From Agrilutibacter niabensis (lineage in GTDB: Bacteria > Pseudomonadota > Gammaproteobacteria > Xanthomonadales > Xanthomonadaceae), in the NCBI RefSeq assembly GCF_042657165.1, contig NZ_JBHSNJ010000005.1, forward strand, positions 248,001-312,000: 64,000 nt of DNA. Reading direction: 5' to 3'. How positions within the stretch are numbered: the stretch's first letter is position 1; each line of letters opens with the position of its first letter. Under the pieces are notes generated by a model, which saw only the letters and a list, made by a program, of their open reading frames with translations, searched no databases and had not been told where the DNA came from. Made by a program: the position numbers and the translations under genes. Of this stretch, positions 8,995 to 17,752 are shown piece after piece.

Positions 8995-9246
8995 ATGAGT
9001 GGGAACACCGTTGCCAGCAAGCACTACCAGGGCCCGATCGACCGGGTCTTCGTGTCCATGCACGAGGTGCACCCCGTCGACTTCTTCATCGACGAGTACC
9101 TGCGCACGCGCCGGTTCCCCTTGAACGACGACAACCGGCGCATGGTCGGTGAAAAGCTGGAGTTGTTCCTGGGCCGCGTGCCGTATCTGTGGGGCGACCT
9201 GGCCGCGTTCCTCGATTGCGACTGGCACGCCACGACTGGACGATAG
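8995..9246 (+). CDS. Small hypothetical protein (83 aa)
   Basis: An 83-residue soluble protein rich in charged and aromatic residues (GPIDRVFVSMHEVHPVDFF, YLRTRRFPLNDDNRR, LGRVPYLWGDLAAFLDCDW). It has no signal peptide or membrane segment. The coherent composition and the ATG after an intergenic stretch support a real gene, but no family or function is recognised. The preceding spacer carries a DnaA-box-like 9-mer. Confidence 0.6.
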   Translation: MSGNTVASKHYQGPIDRVFVSMHEVHPVDFFIDEYLRTRRFPLNDDNRRMVGEKLELFLGRVPYLWGDLAAFLDCDWHATTGR

Positions 9247-9650
9247 GTTCGACGCAGGCGCTCGCGGGCAGCAAGCACACGTGCGCCGGATTAGGACAGC
9301 AGGTTTTCGTACCGTATCTACATTCCCGCTACGGGCCTTGCGACAGCGTGCGTGCAGCCGCCACGCGCTCTCGCCAGGCGCATCGCTGATGCCGCCGAGC
9401 CCGGATTCCACGCAAATCGCGCCGCGCACGCTTACAGTTGCACGATGCCGCCCTCGGCGATGACCGGTCCGGTCGGTGCGCCCTTGGGGCGCGCCACCGG
9501 GAGGCTCGCGACCCCGCAAATTGACCATGAGCGCGCTGGCCAACCACATCTGGTCATGGCCGGCGACGATGACCGGGAGGATTCGGTCACGCTGGTATTC
9601 CCCGCGTAGGGCGCCGTTGCACATCGCACTGGACGGTGCACCATGTGCCG
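9247..9650. other. Gene-free spacer with possible degraded coding sequence
   Basis: No intact gene is seen. On the - strand, two out-of-frame stretches look protein-like: one containing YQRDRILPVIVAGHDQMW and LMVNLRGREP (about 9500-9615), and one ending ARPKGAPTGPVIAEGGIVQL plus stop (about 9433-9490). They may be the tail of a decayed gene joined by a frameshift. The remainder shows nothing recognisable. Confidence 0.3.
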
Positions 9651-11096
9651 ATGGATCCGGGCCGGTTGTCACTCGCGCTTGACCAGGGCGGCAGCGCCAG
9701 TCGCGCGCTGGTGTTCGATGGCGAAGGCCGGGAGCTGGCGGCGGCGCGGATCGAGGTCGCCGATCACCGGCCACGGCCGGGCTGGGTCGAACAGGATCCG
9801 GAGGCCGTCGTCGATTCGCTGCGGCAGGCGGCCGCGGCGGCCCTGTTGCAACTCGATGCGGCGCAGCGCGGGAGCCTCCAGGCCTGCGGCCTGAGTTGCC
9901 AGCGTTCCAGCCTGGTGTGCTGGGATCGCGGGAGTGGCGCCGCCTTGTCGCCGATCCTCAGCTGGCAGGACACGCGCGCCGCCGACTGGCTGGCCGCGCA
10001 GGCGCTGGATGCCGAGGCGGTCCGTGCCAGCACCGGCCTGTATCCGAATGCGCATTTCGGCCTGAGCAAGATCCGCTGGTGCCTGGATCACCTCGACGAA
10101 GTGAAGCGTGCGGCCGCCGACGGGCGCCTGGTCATCGGATCGCTGGCCGCCTTCCTCGCCTTCCGCCTGCTCGATCAGCGACCCTGCCTCGTCGATCCGG
10201 CCAACGCCTCGCGCACGCTGCTGTTCGACCTGGCACGCGGCAACTGGAATCACGAACTGCTCGAACGCTTCGCCATCGATCCGGGCTGGCTGCCCGGCAT
10301 CGCGCGCAGCGACGCCGAGTTCGGCGACCTGGTCGTGCCGAACGACACGTCGTCGCAACGCCTGCCGCTGCGCCTGCTCAGCGGCGACCAGTCGACGGCC
10401 GCGTTTGCCTACGGCGAGCCGCGCAGCGACGCGGCCTATCTCAATGTCGGCACCGGCGCCTTCGTCCATCGCCTGGCCGCGCAGGCGCCGGCGGGATCGC
10501 GGCTGCTGCGCAGCGTGATCCACTGGAGCGATTCTCCGCAGTATGTGGTCGAGGGCACGGTCAACGGTGCCGGCTCGGCGCTCGCCTGGTTTGCAGGGCA
10601 GCACGGCATCGCCCACATCGCCACCACGCTCGACGAACAATGGACAGACGACGCACCCGGCGATGCCGTGTTCCTCAACGGCATCGGCGGACTCGGTTCA
10701 CCCGACTGGCGGCCCCGGTTCGCGTCGCGCTTCATCGGCGAGGCGACGAGGCAACAACAACTGGCCGCGGTGGCCGAGAGCATCGTGTTCCTCATCCAGC
10801 GCAACCTCGGCCTGCTGCAGGGCATCGGCGAGCCCTGCGCCCATGTGCTGGTCAGTGGTGGCCTCTCGCACTCGGACCGCTTCTGCCAGGCGCTCGCCGA
10901 CCTGAGCCAGTTGCCGCTGCGCCGGCCCGCGCAATGCGAAGCGACCGCGCGCGGCACCGCCTTCCTCCTCGCGGGTCGACCGGCCCATTGGGCGCGGCTG
11001 CCGGAGCAACGCTTCGAACCACGGCGCAATCCCGCGCTGCTCGCGCGTTATCGACGCTGGAGCGACTGCATGGCGGCGGCGCTGCTCGAGCGCTAG
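9651..11096 (+). CDS. FGGY-family carbohydrate kinase (glycerol-kinase-like)
   Basis: A 481-residue cytosolic kinase with the two-domain ASKHA fold. The N-terminal phosphate loop reads LALDQGGSASRALVFD, followed by WVEQDPEAVVDSL, then SWQDTRAADWL for substrate binding. The C-terminal FGGY domain contains RLLSGDQSTAAFAYG, YLNVGTGAFV and HVLVSGGLSHSDRFCQALAD. It transfers phosphate from ATP to a sugar or polyol; the exact substrate is not certain because no transporter or sugar enzyme sits next to it. Several upstream in-frame starts exist, but no Shine-Dalgarno decides between them; the ATG fits the usual family N-terminus. Confidence 0.88.
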   Translation: MDPGRLSLALDQGGSASRALVFDGEGRELAAARIEVADHRPRPGWVEQDPEAVVDSLRQAAAAALLQLDAAQRGSLQACGLSCQRSSLVCWDRGSGAALSPILSWQDTRAADWLAAQALDAEAVRASTGLYPNAHFGLSKIRWCLDHLDEVKRAAADGRLVIGSLAAFLAFRLLDQRPCLVDPANASRTLLFDLARGNWNHELLERFAIDPGWLPGIARSDAEFGDLVVPNDTSSQRLPLRLLSGDQSTAAFAYGEPRSDAAYLNVGTGAFVHRLAAQAPAGSRLLRSVIHWSDSPQYVVEGTVNGAGSALAWFAGQHGIAHIATTLDEQWTDDAPGDAVFLNGIGGLGSPDWRPRFASRFIGEATRQQQLAAVAESIVFLIQRNLGLLQGIGEPCAHVLVSGGLSHSDRFCQALADLSQLPLRRPAQCEATARGTAFLLAGRPAHWARLPEQRFEPRRNPALLARYRRWSDCMAAALLER

Positions 11097-11115
11097 GCAG
11101 GCGTCGCGGCCGCCC

Positions 11116-12441
11116 CTACTCCCCGCCGCGCACGATCACGCCCTGCTTCATCACCAGCGTCGGGTGCTCGGTCGCGCGGATGTTCTCCAGCACGTTGCCG
11201 GGCACCGCGACCACGTCGGCGTACTTGCCGGCTTCCAGCGTGCCCGTCTCGGCGTCCACGCCGAGCAGTTTCGCGGCGCCCTGGCTGCTGCTTAGCAGCG
11301 CGGCGGACGGGGCCATGCCGAGGTCGACCATGTCGCCGAACTCCTGCGCGTTGAGCCCGTGCGGGTACACCGCCGCATCGGTGCCGAAGGCGATGGGCAC
11401 GCCGATGCGCAGCGCGTTGCGGAACATCGCCTCGTGCGCCAGGCCGGCCGCGCGCGCCTTGGCGCCGATCTTCGGCGGGTAGGTGGCGGCCTTGTCGAAG
11501 ACCCACACCTGGGTCATGCGGGTCGGCACCAGGTACACGCCCTTCTGCTTCATCAGCTGCAGCGTCGCTGGCTGCAGGAAGCTGCCGTGCTCGATCGAGT
11601 CGACGCCCGCCTCCACCGCCAGCTTCGCGGCGAGGTCACCGTGGCTGTGCGCGGCGACCTTGCGGCCCCACGCGTGCGCCTCGGTCATGACCGCGTGCAG
11701 CTCGTCGGGCGTGAGCTGCGGCACGTCGACCGGATCGGACTCCGACAATACGCCGCCCGACGCGCAGATCTTGATCACGTCGGCACCGAACTTCATCTGC
11801 TGGCGCACGGCGAGCCGGCATTCCTCCGGGCCATTGCAGACGCCTTCGAGCGGACCGGCCGGCTTCACCCGATCGGGCGGAAACGGCGAGCTGTCGCAGT
11901 GGCCGCCGGTCGAGCCGATGGCATGGCCGGCCACCAGCAGGCGCGGGCCTTCGGTGATGCCGGCATTGATCGCGTTGCGCAGCGCGACGTCGACGAAGTC
12001 GGGCGCGCCGACATTGCGCGCGGTGGTGACACCGGCTTCGAGCGTCGCCCTGGCGTTGCGCGCGGCATGAAAGGACTGCTCGACCGGGAACCGCAGCATG
12101 TTGTCGTAGAAGCCCTGCGCCCAGTTGTCGTTGTGGTCGTCGGCGATGTGCACGTGCGCATCGATGAAGCCCGGCAGCAGCGTGGCGTCGCCCAGGTCGA
12201 TGACGCGACTGCCCGCCGGCACGCCGACGCCGGCGCCGACGCCGGTAATGCGTCCGTCCTGCACCACCACCAGGCCGGGCTCGCTGAGGCGGCCGCTGCG
12301 GCCATCGAACAGGTGCGCGGCCTTGAGCACGATGGCGGCGGTCGGCGGCGCACTGGCCGGAGCCGTGGCCTGCGGCGCCTGCGCATGGCCGGCCAGGGCC
12401 ATCGGCAATCCTGCGGACAACGCTGCGAAACGAAGTTTCAT
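11116..12441 (-). CDS. Exported metal-dependent amidohydrolase (imidazolonepropionase/prolidase-like)
   Basis: A 441-residue protein with a signal peptide (MKLRFAALSAGLPMALAGHAQA). The amidohydrolase barrel shows the N-terminal composite sandwich (AAHLFDGRSG), the metal motif FIDAHVHIADD, the carboxylated-lysine region (ADVIKICASGG), further ligands in AAHSHGDLAA and SIEHGSFL, and the late Asp in IAFGTDAAVYPHG. This matches the subgroup of imidazolonepropionase-like and Xaa-Pro-dipeptidase-like hydrolases common in Xanthomonads. All metal ligands are present, so an active periplasmic hydrolase is likely; the substrate is unknown. The ATG is chosen because it begins the signal peptide. Confidence 0.9.
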   Translation of the reverse strand: MKLRFAALSAGLPMALAGHAQAPQATAPASAPPTAAIVLKAAHLFDGRSGRLSEPGLVVVQDGRITGVGAGVGVPAGSRVIDLGDATLLPGFIDAHVHIADDHNDNWAQGFYDNMLRFPVEQSFHAARNARATLEAGVTTARNVGAPDFVDVALRNAINAGITEGPRLLVAGHAIGSTGGHCDSSPFPPDRVKPAGPLEGVCNGPEECRLAVRQQMKFGADVIKICASGGVLSESDPVDVPQLTPDELHAVMTEAHAWGRKVAAHSHGDLAAKLAVEAGVDSIEHGSFLQPATLQLMKQKGVYLVPTRMTQVWVFDKAATYPPKIGAKARAAGLAHEAMFRNALRIGVPIAFGTDAAVYPHGLNAQEFGDMVDLGMAPSAALLSSSQGAAKLLGVDAETGTLEAGKYADVVAVPGNVLENIRATEHPTLVMKQGVIVRGGE

Positions 12442-12557
12442 GCGATTCCCCGGTCGTTCTGGAAGGCCGAGTGTAGGGGATCGCCGACAGGGCGACTTTC
12501 GCACCCGGGCGCGGCCTCCTGCGGCACCATGGCCATTCCTCATCGCGCACACCCGCC

Positions 12558-12983
12558 ATGAACGATCCCTGGAACCTGCAACGCTTCCTCGACGCCCAGG
12601 CCACCGTTTACGACGCGGTCGTGGACGAGCTGCGCGACGGTCGCAAGGCCAGCCACTGGATGTGGTTCGTGTTCCCGCAACTGCGCGGCCTCGGCCACAG
12701 CGCGACCGCGCAGCATTACGGCCTGGCCTCGCTGGACGAGGCGCGCGCCTACCTGGCCCACCCGCTGCTGGGCGAGCGCCTGCGCGAATGCACGCGGCTC
12801 GCGCTGCGCGCCGGCGACGATGCGCACGCGCTGTTCGGCTCGCCCGACGACCTCAAGTTCCGCTCGTGCCTGACCCTGTTCCACCACGCCGCGCCGGACG
12901 AGGCGCTGTTCACCGACGCCCTGGACCACTACTTCGAAGGCGCCGCCGATCCGCGCACGGAGGCGCTGTTGCGCGCGCCGTAA
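12558..12983 (+). CDS. DUF1810 family protein
   Basis: A 141-residue soluble protein with the DUF1810 signature from start to end: NLQRFLDAQATVYDAVVDELRDG, HWMWFVFPQLRGLGHS, YGLASLDEARAYLAHPLLG, FGSPDDLKFRSCLTLF. The length is typical for the family. Its biochemical role is not established. It is a single gene, converging with the TMEM175-like gene, with a hairpin terminator between them. Confidence 0.9.
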   Translation: MNDPWNLQRFLDAQATVYDAVVDELRDGRKASHWMWFVFPQLRGLGHSATAQHYGLASLDEARAYLAHPLLGERLRECTRLALRAGDDAHALFGSPDDLKFRSCLTLFHHAAPDEALFTDALDHYFEGAADPRTEALLRAP

Positions 12984-13081
12984 CCATCGCTCCGCCGCAT
13001 CAACGCGTGATGCGCCGGGCTGCTTCGATAGCGGCCGGTGCAATGCGCTCCGCTTCTTTCGCCCGACGTGGCTGGAACGAG

Positions 13082-13112
13082 GGGCCGGGTACCTTGCGGT
13101 GCCCGGCCCTTT
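13082..13112. terminator. Hairpin terminator between converging genes
   Basis: Twelve-base arms GGGCCGGGTACC and GGTGCCCGGCCC (one mismatch) enclose a TTGC loop and are followed by TTTG. It lies between the DUF1810 gene and the TMEM175-like gene and could serve both. Confidence 0.7.
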
Positions 13113-13121
13113 GTTCCCCGC

Positions 13122-13514
13122 TCAAGCGCCAGGTGGATCCGGCCTGAGATACACGACCAGGCAGACGCAACACAGGGCATAGAACGAGACCGGCGCCGGC
13201 GCCAGCCTGCTCTCCGCCATCCACGCAGTCGACAGCGGCACCAGCGACATCGCGAACAGATGGGCGAAGTTGATCCACAGCAGGCGCGGCGTGGCTTCGC
13301 GCGCGTAGCGCATCAGGTAATGGTGGTTCATCCAGACGATGGCGATGAACAGATAGCTCATGCCATAGCTCAACCCCGACGGCCACTCCGTCAGCAGCGC
13401 GGCATAGGTCGCCTCCTCCGGCGGTCGCAGTTCCAGCACCAGCACGGTGATCAGGACGGCGAAGACACCGTCGGAGAAGAGCATCAGGCGTTCGGGGGTG
13501 GCTTTGCGGAGCAT
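13122..13514 (-). CDS. TMEM175/DUF1211-like membrane protein, short form
   Basis: A 130-residue membrane protein opening with RLMLFSDGVFAVLITVLVLEL, the FSDGVFA-type signature of TMEM175 (DUF1211) channels. Four hydrophobic segments follow (about 10-29, 48-68, 82-103, 108-124). Bacterial TMEM175 proteins are usually near 200 residues with six helices and form potassium-conducting assemblies. This one ends soon after the fourth helix, so it is C-terminally short and may be truncated. AAGGGG lies 8 nt before the ATG. Confidence 0.8.
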   Translation of the reverse strand: MLRKATPERLMLFSDGVFAVLITVLVLELRPPEEATYAALLTEWPSGLSYGMSYLFIAIVWMNHHYLMRYAREATPRLLWINFAHLFAMSLVPLSTAWMAESRLAPAPVSFYALCCVCLVVYLRPDPPGA

Positions 13515-13778
13515 GGCGAGGCCCCTTCGATGGCGTGAACCGGGCGTGCTTGCGATGTCGTCCGTATCGTACTGGAGCCGACGCAGGGGGCGCGGAAGCG
13601 ATGGCAAAACGCGCGGGCAAATGGTTGATGCCGGCCGTGTCCAACGTAGGATGCCCTGGGGTCCAGGCGTATCACTTCCGCCCGCGAGGTCGCAGGTGGG
13701 TATTGCTCATCTGGCCCCCTGACCGCCCCGGGCGTGGAAGCCCGTTCTTTCGACGATTGGTCCAACAGGAGTTCCGAC

Positions 13779-15734
13779 ATGTCGCATCCGTTCCATCGAA
13801 TTTCCCGGCTTGGCCTCGGCCTCGCGATGGCCCTGGCAGTCGCGCCGCAGGTCCTTGCGGCCCCATCCGCCCCCAAGGCGACCGCGGATGCCGCACACGC
13901 CGCGCGCCCGTCACGCCAGTACGCGATCGCCGACTTCGTCAACACCGTCGGCGTGTTCGGCGCGTCGTTCTCCGCGGACGAGTCGCGCCTGCTGTTCTCG
14001 TCGAACAAGTCGGGCGTGTGGAACGCCTATTCGATGCCCACGGCCGGCGGCGAGTGGAATGCGATCACCCGATCGACCACCGACAACAACTACGCCGTCG
14101 CCTATTTCCCGGACGACGACCGCGTGCTGGTCACCCGCGACCAGGGCGGCAACGAGCTCAACCACCTCTACGTCATCGGCAGCGATGGCAAGGAGCGCGA
14201 CCTCACGCCCGGCGACAAGCTCAAGGCCAGCTTCACCGGCTTCAGCCACGACGGCCGCGCCTTCTACGTCACCAGCAACGAGCGCGACCCGAAGTTCTTC
14301 GACGTCTACCGCTACGACAGCACCTCGTACGAGCGCGCGCGCGTGTACGAGAACAAGGACGGCTATGAGCCGGGCAGCGTGTCCGCGGATGGCCGCTGGC
14401 TGATGCTGAGCAAGCAGGGCGACTCCACCAGCGACTCCGACCTGTTCGTCGCCGACCTCAACACCGGCAAGGCCACCAAGGTGTCCGCGCACACCGGCGA
14501 GGCACTGTTCGGCGGCCAGGACTTCAGCCCCGACTCGCAATGGCTGTACTACACCGCCAACGACGCCGGCGAGTTCGCCCAGCTGCGCCGCGTCAACCTG
14601 AGTACCTGGAAGCACGAGCCGGTGCGCCAGGCCGACTGGGACATCCAGTTCGCCTACTTCTCGCACAACGGCAAGTACCTGGTGATCGGCACCAATGTCG
14701 ACGGCGGCACCCAGCTCGACGTGCTCGACACCGCCACCAACAAGCCGCTGGCGATCCGCAACCTCCCGGCCGGAAACCTCTCGGGCGTGAGCTTCGCGCG
14801 CTCGGAAAAGCGCATGGCGTTCTACGTCAACGGCGACCGCCAGCCCAGCGACCTGTATTCGCTCGAACTCGGCGGCGAACCGAAGCAGCTGGTGCGCGCA
14901 CTCAACCCGGCGATCGACCCGGCCGACCTGGTCGAGACGAAGGTGGTGCGCTTCGAGAGCTTCGACGGGATGCAGATCCCCAACATCCTGTGGAAGCCGC
15001 ACCAGGCCAGCGCCGCGCACAAGGCACCGGCGCTGGTGTGGGTGCACGGCGGCCCCGGCGGGCAGACCACGCGCGACTACAGCAGCACGATCCAGTACCT
15101 GGCCAACCACGGCTACGTGGTGCTGGGCATCAACAACCGCGGCAGCAGCGGCTACGGCAAGAGCTTCTTCGCCGCCGACGACGGCAAGCACGGCCGCGAG
15201 CCCCTGTGGGACACCCTGGCCGCGAAGAAGTACCTGCAGTCGCTCGACTACGTCGACGCCGACCGCATCGGCATCATTGGCGGCAGCTATGGCGGCTACA
15301 TGACGGTGGCCGCGCTCGCGTTCCATCCCGACGAGTTCAAGGTCGGCGTGGACATCTTCGGCGTGACCAACTGGCTGCGCACGCTGGAGAGCATCCCGCC
15401 GTACTGGGAGAGCGTGCGCAAGGCGCTGTACAAGGAGATCGGCAATCCGGCGACGCAACGCGACTTTCTCGTCGCCACTTCGCCGCTGTTCCACGCCGAG
15501 AAGATCAACAAGCCGCTGCTGGTGCTGCAGGGCGCCAACGACCCGCGCGTACTGCAGGCCGAGTCCGACGAAATCGTCGCCAAGGTCAAGGCCAACGGCG
15601 TGCCGGTGGAATACATCGTCTTCGCCGACGAGGGCCACGGCTTCACCAAGAACAAGAACCGCATCGAGGGCTACGGCAAGGTGCTCGAGTTCCTCGACAC
15701 CTACCTGAAGGCGGCACCCGCAGGGACGAAGTAA
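13779..15734 (+). CDS. Secreted S9 family prolyl oligopeptidase-type peptidase
   Basis: A 651-residue exported serine peptidase. The signal peptide covers about 1-32. An N-terminal beta-propeller (about 45-390) shows repeated WD/PD40-like units (FSADESRLLFSSNKSG, FSHDGRAFYVTSNERD, FSPDSQWLYYTAND). The C-terminal alpha/beta-hydrolase has the oxyanion segment VWVHGGPGGQ, the nucleophile GGSYGGYM (Ser about 503), the Asp in QGANDPRVL and the His in DEGHGFTKNKN. The complete triad implies activity, cleaving dipeptides or short peptides in the periplasm or outside. A perfect terminator follows. No operon partner is seen. Confidence 0.93.
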   Translation: MSHPFHRISRLGLGLAMALAVAPQVLAAPSAPKATADAAHAARPSRQYAIADFVNTVGVFGASFSADESRLLFSSNKSGVWNAYSMPTAGGEWNAITRSTTDNNYAVAYFPDDDRVLVTRDQGGNELNHLYVIGSDGKERDLTPGDKLKASFTGFSHDGRAFYVTSNERDPKFFDVYRYDSTSYERARVYENKDGYEPGSVSADGRWLMLSKQGDSTSDSDLFVADLNTGKATKVSAHTGEALFGGQDFSPDSQWLYYTANDAGEFAQLRRVNLSTWKHEPVRQADWDIQFAYFSHNGKYLVIGTNVDGGTQLDVLDTATNKPLAIRNLPAGNLSGVSFARSEKRMAFYVNGDRQPSDLYSLELGGEPKQLVRALNPAIDPADLVETKVVRFESFDGMQIPNILWKPHQASAAHKAPALVWVHGGPGGQTTRDYSSTIQYLANHGYVVLGINNRGSSGYGKSFFAADDGKHGREPLWDTLAAKKYLQSLDYVDADRIGIIGGSYGGYMTVAALAFHPDEFKVGVDIFGVTNWLRTLESIPPYWESVRKALYKEIGNPATQRDFLVATSPLFHAEKINKPLLVLQGANDPRVLQAESDEIVAKVKANGVPVEYIVFADEGHGFTKNKNRIEGYGKVLEFLDTYLKAAPAGTK

Positions 15735-15788
15735 AGCAACGCGCGGATGCCAGGGGACGGGACAGCCCGACCCTGGTTGCCGACAAGG

Positions 15789-15815
15789 AAAAGCCCCGCG
15801 GCTCGCGGGGCTTTT
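15789..15815 (+). terminator. Perfect intrinsic terminator of the S9 peptidase gene
   Basis: Arms AAAAGCCCCGCG and CGCGGGGCTTTT surround a GCT loop. It is a perfect, A/T-flanked hairpin that could act in both directions, 54 nt after the peptidase stop and 46 nt from the end of the converging gene. Confidence 0.88.
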
Positions 15816-15861
15816 CGCTACGGCATCACGGCGACGCGCGCCGCCGCGGCCGGCAGCCGAG

Positions 15862-16785
15862 CTACGGCGCCAGTTCGAACGAAACACGGTCGGTGTCGGT
15901 CGCGACGCGGTCCGTCGTTCCCGGCACGATGCCATCGACCGAAGTACGCAGCACGTTGCTGCCCGCCTTCAGCGGCGAGGCGCCCAGCGCGAACGTGGCG
16001 GCGTAACCCTTGTACACGTCGTTCCAGGCGAAGTTCGCCGTGACGTCGGCTCCGTTGAGGTAGGCCTTCAGCGTCGCCGCATGGACCGTCTCGCCGGCGC
16101 TGGCCAAGCGGAACACGATCAGCGCGGAACCCTGGAACGAGGCCTTGTCCTGCACGTTGGCGAACACCAGGAAGCCGTCCACCGACGGGCGACGGTTGCC
16201 CGACCAGTCGACATCGGGCACGGGCACCACCGTCGCCAACCGGTAGCCGTTGTCTTCGGGCAGCCGCGAAAACGCGGGGTTGGCTTCGAGCGCCTCATAG
16301 TCCTCGTCGTCCTGCGGCATGTACAACGGCGCGTAGTTCTGCGTGATCGCCACGCCCGCGCAGGGCGGACTGAAGCTGTCGAAGGAGAAGCCGGCCAGGC
16401 TGCCTCCCGGTGCGAGCGCGTAGTCGCTGGGCGGAATGTCGCCGTCCGGCGTTTCCGCATTCGGATCGATGTAGCCGGTCGCGGCCCACATCACCGTGCC
16501 CTTCTCGGACGAATAGAACGCCCGCCAGCCGGGCGGGGCCCGGAAATTGGTGACCACGTCCACGCCGGGTTCCAGCTTGACCACCAGCGTGTCCAGCGGC
16601 GCCGCGCTTCCCGCCGGATTGGTCAGCGTGTAGTGGTAGGTGTGGAGATGGGTGGCCGACGCATAGCTCTGCCGGTCGGCGAGCAGCGAGGGCTGCGCGC
16701 GGTTGCCCGCCAGGCATGTCGGGGCCGCCATGGCCGCGAGGAATACCAGCAGCCCGCGAGCGGCAATCAGTTTGTACTGGTTCAT
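15862..16785 (-). CDS. Exported hypothetical protein
   Basis: A 307-residue protein with a signal peptide ending near AAPTCLAG (about 26). The mature region is beta-rich and contains THLHTYHYTLTNPAGSAAPLDTLVVKL, a domain reminiscent of Ig-like or cohesin-type modules, and a C-terminal segment (TLKAYLNGADVTANFAWNDVYKGY, SNVLRTSVDGIVPGTTDRVATDTD) like other extracellular Ig-like regions. No catalytic motif is seen. It starts 15 nt downstream of a 5'-truncated gene on the same strand, so the two may once have been one operon. Confidence 0.72.
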   Translation of the reverse strand: MNQYKLIAARGLLVFLAAMAAPTCLAGNRAQPSLLADRQSYASATHLHTYHYTLTNPAGSAAPLDTLVVKLEPGVDVVTNFRAPPGWRAFYSSEKGTVMWAATGYIDPNAETPDGDIPPSDYALAPGGSLAGFSFDSFSPPCAGVAITQNYAPLYMPQDDEDYEALEANPAFSRLPEDNGYRLATVVPVPDVDWSGNRRPSVDGFLVFANVQDKASFQGSALIVFRLASAGETVHAATLKAYLNGADVTANFAWNDVYKGYAATFALGASPLKAGSNVLRTSVDGIVPGTTDRVATDTDRVSFELAP

Positions 16786-16799
16786 GCGAGATCCCTCTC

Positions 16800-17280
16800 T
16801 CAGCGGTAGATGTGCCAGTGGGCCGCGTCTTCGCGGAAGACCGTGACGTTCTGCAGCGAGTACAGCCGTTCGAGCGTGTTGCGTTGTTCCACGGTCGGCG
16901 GGATGCCGATGTCCATGTTGGTGCCGCGCCGGTGGCCTTTGTGTGGCGGTGTCCAGTCGTATCCGGTCTGCGTCCGCGTCTGCACATCGAACACGCCGCC
17001 GTACTGCTGGCTGATGTCGTTGTACGACAAGATCGTCGCCGGATACTGCCCGTTGAACGACTCGGCGTCGCTCACCACGGCGGCGACGAAGTTCGGCTCT
17101 CCCCAGTGGTTGGATGGATGCGGAGTCTTGTCGCCGGTCAGGACATAGCCGGTACCGACGCCGAGTTCCTGCAGGTTGTCCAGGCCCACGCCGAACGACA
17201 CCGAGCCGTCGCGGCAGGCCACCCACAGGGTGACGCAATGGACCACCGACTGCACGACGCTGGAGTACTGGCCGCGCGCG
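16800..17280 (-). pseudogene. 5'-truncated gene with M15/MepA-like metal-binding motifs
   Basis: The frame ending at 16800 encodes a credible C-terminal region: GVGLDNLQELGVGTGYVLTG, ESFNGQYPATILSYNDISQQYGGVFD, and then HKGHRRGTNMDIGIP followed by EDAAHWHIYR. The HRxGTxxDI...HWHI arrangement resembles zinc ligands of D-Ala-D-Ala or murein endopeptidases (M15/M74), but that is inference. At its 5' side the frame runs straight into a dispersed palindromic repeat (17290-17341) and has no signal peptide or clear start, so the N-terminus is probably lost. An alternative is a short gene starting at a GTG near 17235. Confidence 0.5.
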
Positions 17281-17289
17281 TTCGCCGTC

Positions 17290-17341
17290 CCTTCTCCCCG
17301 CCCCACGGGGAGAAGGTGCCCGCAGGGCGGATGAGGGGCGC
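17290..17341. repeat. Dispersed palindromic intergenic repeat, family A copy 1
   Basis: The element pairs a CTTCTCCCCG/CGGGGAGAAG hairpin with a tail GTGCCCGCAGGGCGGATGAG. The same element occurs near 28409, 28542, 44965 and (inverted) 48972. It abuts the broken 5' end of the truncated gene. Confidence 0.85.
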
Positions 17342-17363
17342 GCGCCATATCGTCGATCCAGTC

Positions 17364-17373
17364 ACCTGACCCA
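17364..17373 (+). repeat. ACCTGACCCA motif (dispersed family)
   Basis: A 10-mer related to the AACCTGACCC motif found in several spacers of this window (17715, 24283, 29925, 31381, 34308). It lies next to a family A repeat. Confidence 0.45.
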
Positions 17374-17471
17374 TGTCTGATTCCGGACGCACTTCGGGCG
17401 CGCGGAATGGAACCTTCGCGTTTCCATGGCAAGACGCGCGGGCTGTCGCGCTTCTTCAAAGGAGCTACACC

Positions 17472-17636
17472 ATGACTCACCTGACCGTTCTTCTCGCAGC
17501 CCTGGTCGCAACCTCGACCCCATGGCATGTTCTGGCCAGTGACAGTGCGCTCGACGCGACATCTCGACGCGCTGGCAGCGGCTTGGCAAGGGCAACCAGC
17601 GCACCGTTCAATCTCGATACGACGTGCTCCCCATGA
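17472..17636 (+). CDS. Short exported ORF, possibly the 5' fragment of a gene
   Basis: A 54-residue product with an excellent ribosome binding site (AAAGGAG about 7 nt before the ATG) and a credible signal peptide (MTHLTVLLAALVATSTPWHVLAS). After cleavage only about 30 residues remain, with no recognisable domain. The good initiation signals with almost no mature protein suggest either a small secreted peptide or the 5' end of a gene whose body was lost, consistent with the decayed state of the neighbourhood. Confidence 0.45.
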   Translation: MTHLTVLLAALVATSTPWHVLASDSALDATSRRAGSGLARATSAPFNLDTTCSP

Positions 17637-17714
17637 GCGATGCCGTACCCCGATAAGGGCGCAATGACCCGCCAGAACCATGGGGGCAGGCTCATTTACC
17701 GTATCGAGTAAACG

Positions 17715-17725
17715 AACCTGACCCC
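17715..17725 (+). repeat. AACCTGACCCC motif
   Basis: An exact copy of the dispersed 11-mer, lying just downstream of the RCC1 gene end. Confidence 0.5.
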
Positions 17726-17752
17726 TCTATAGCGTTGCCTTTTCCGCCCCCT

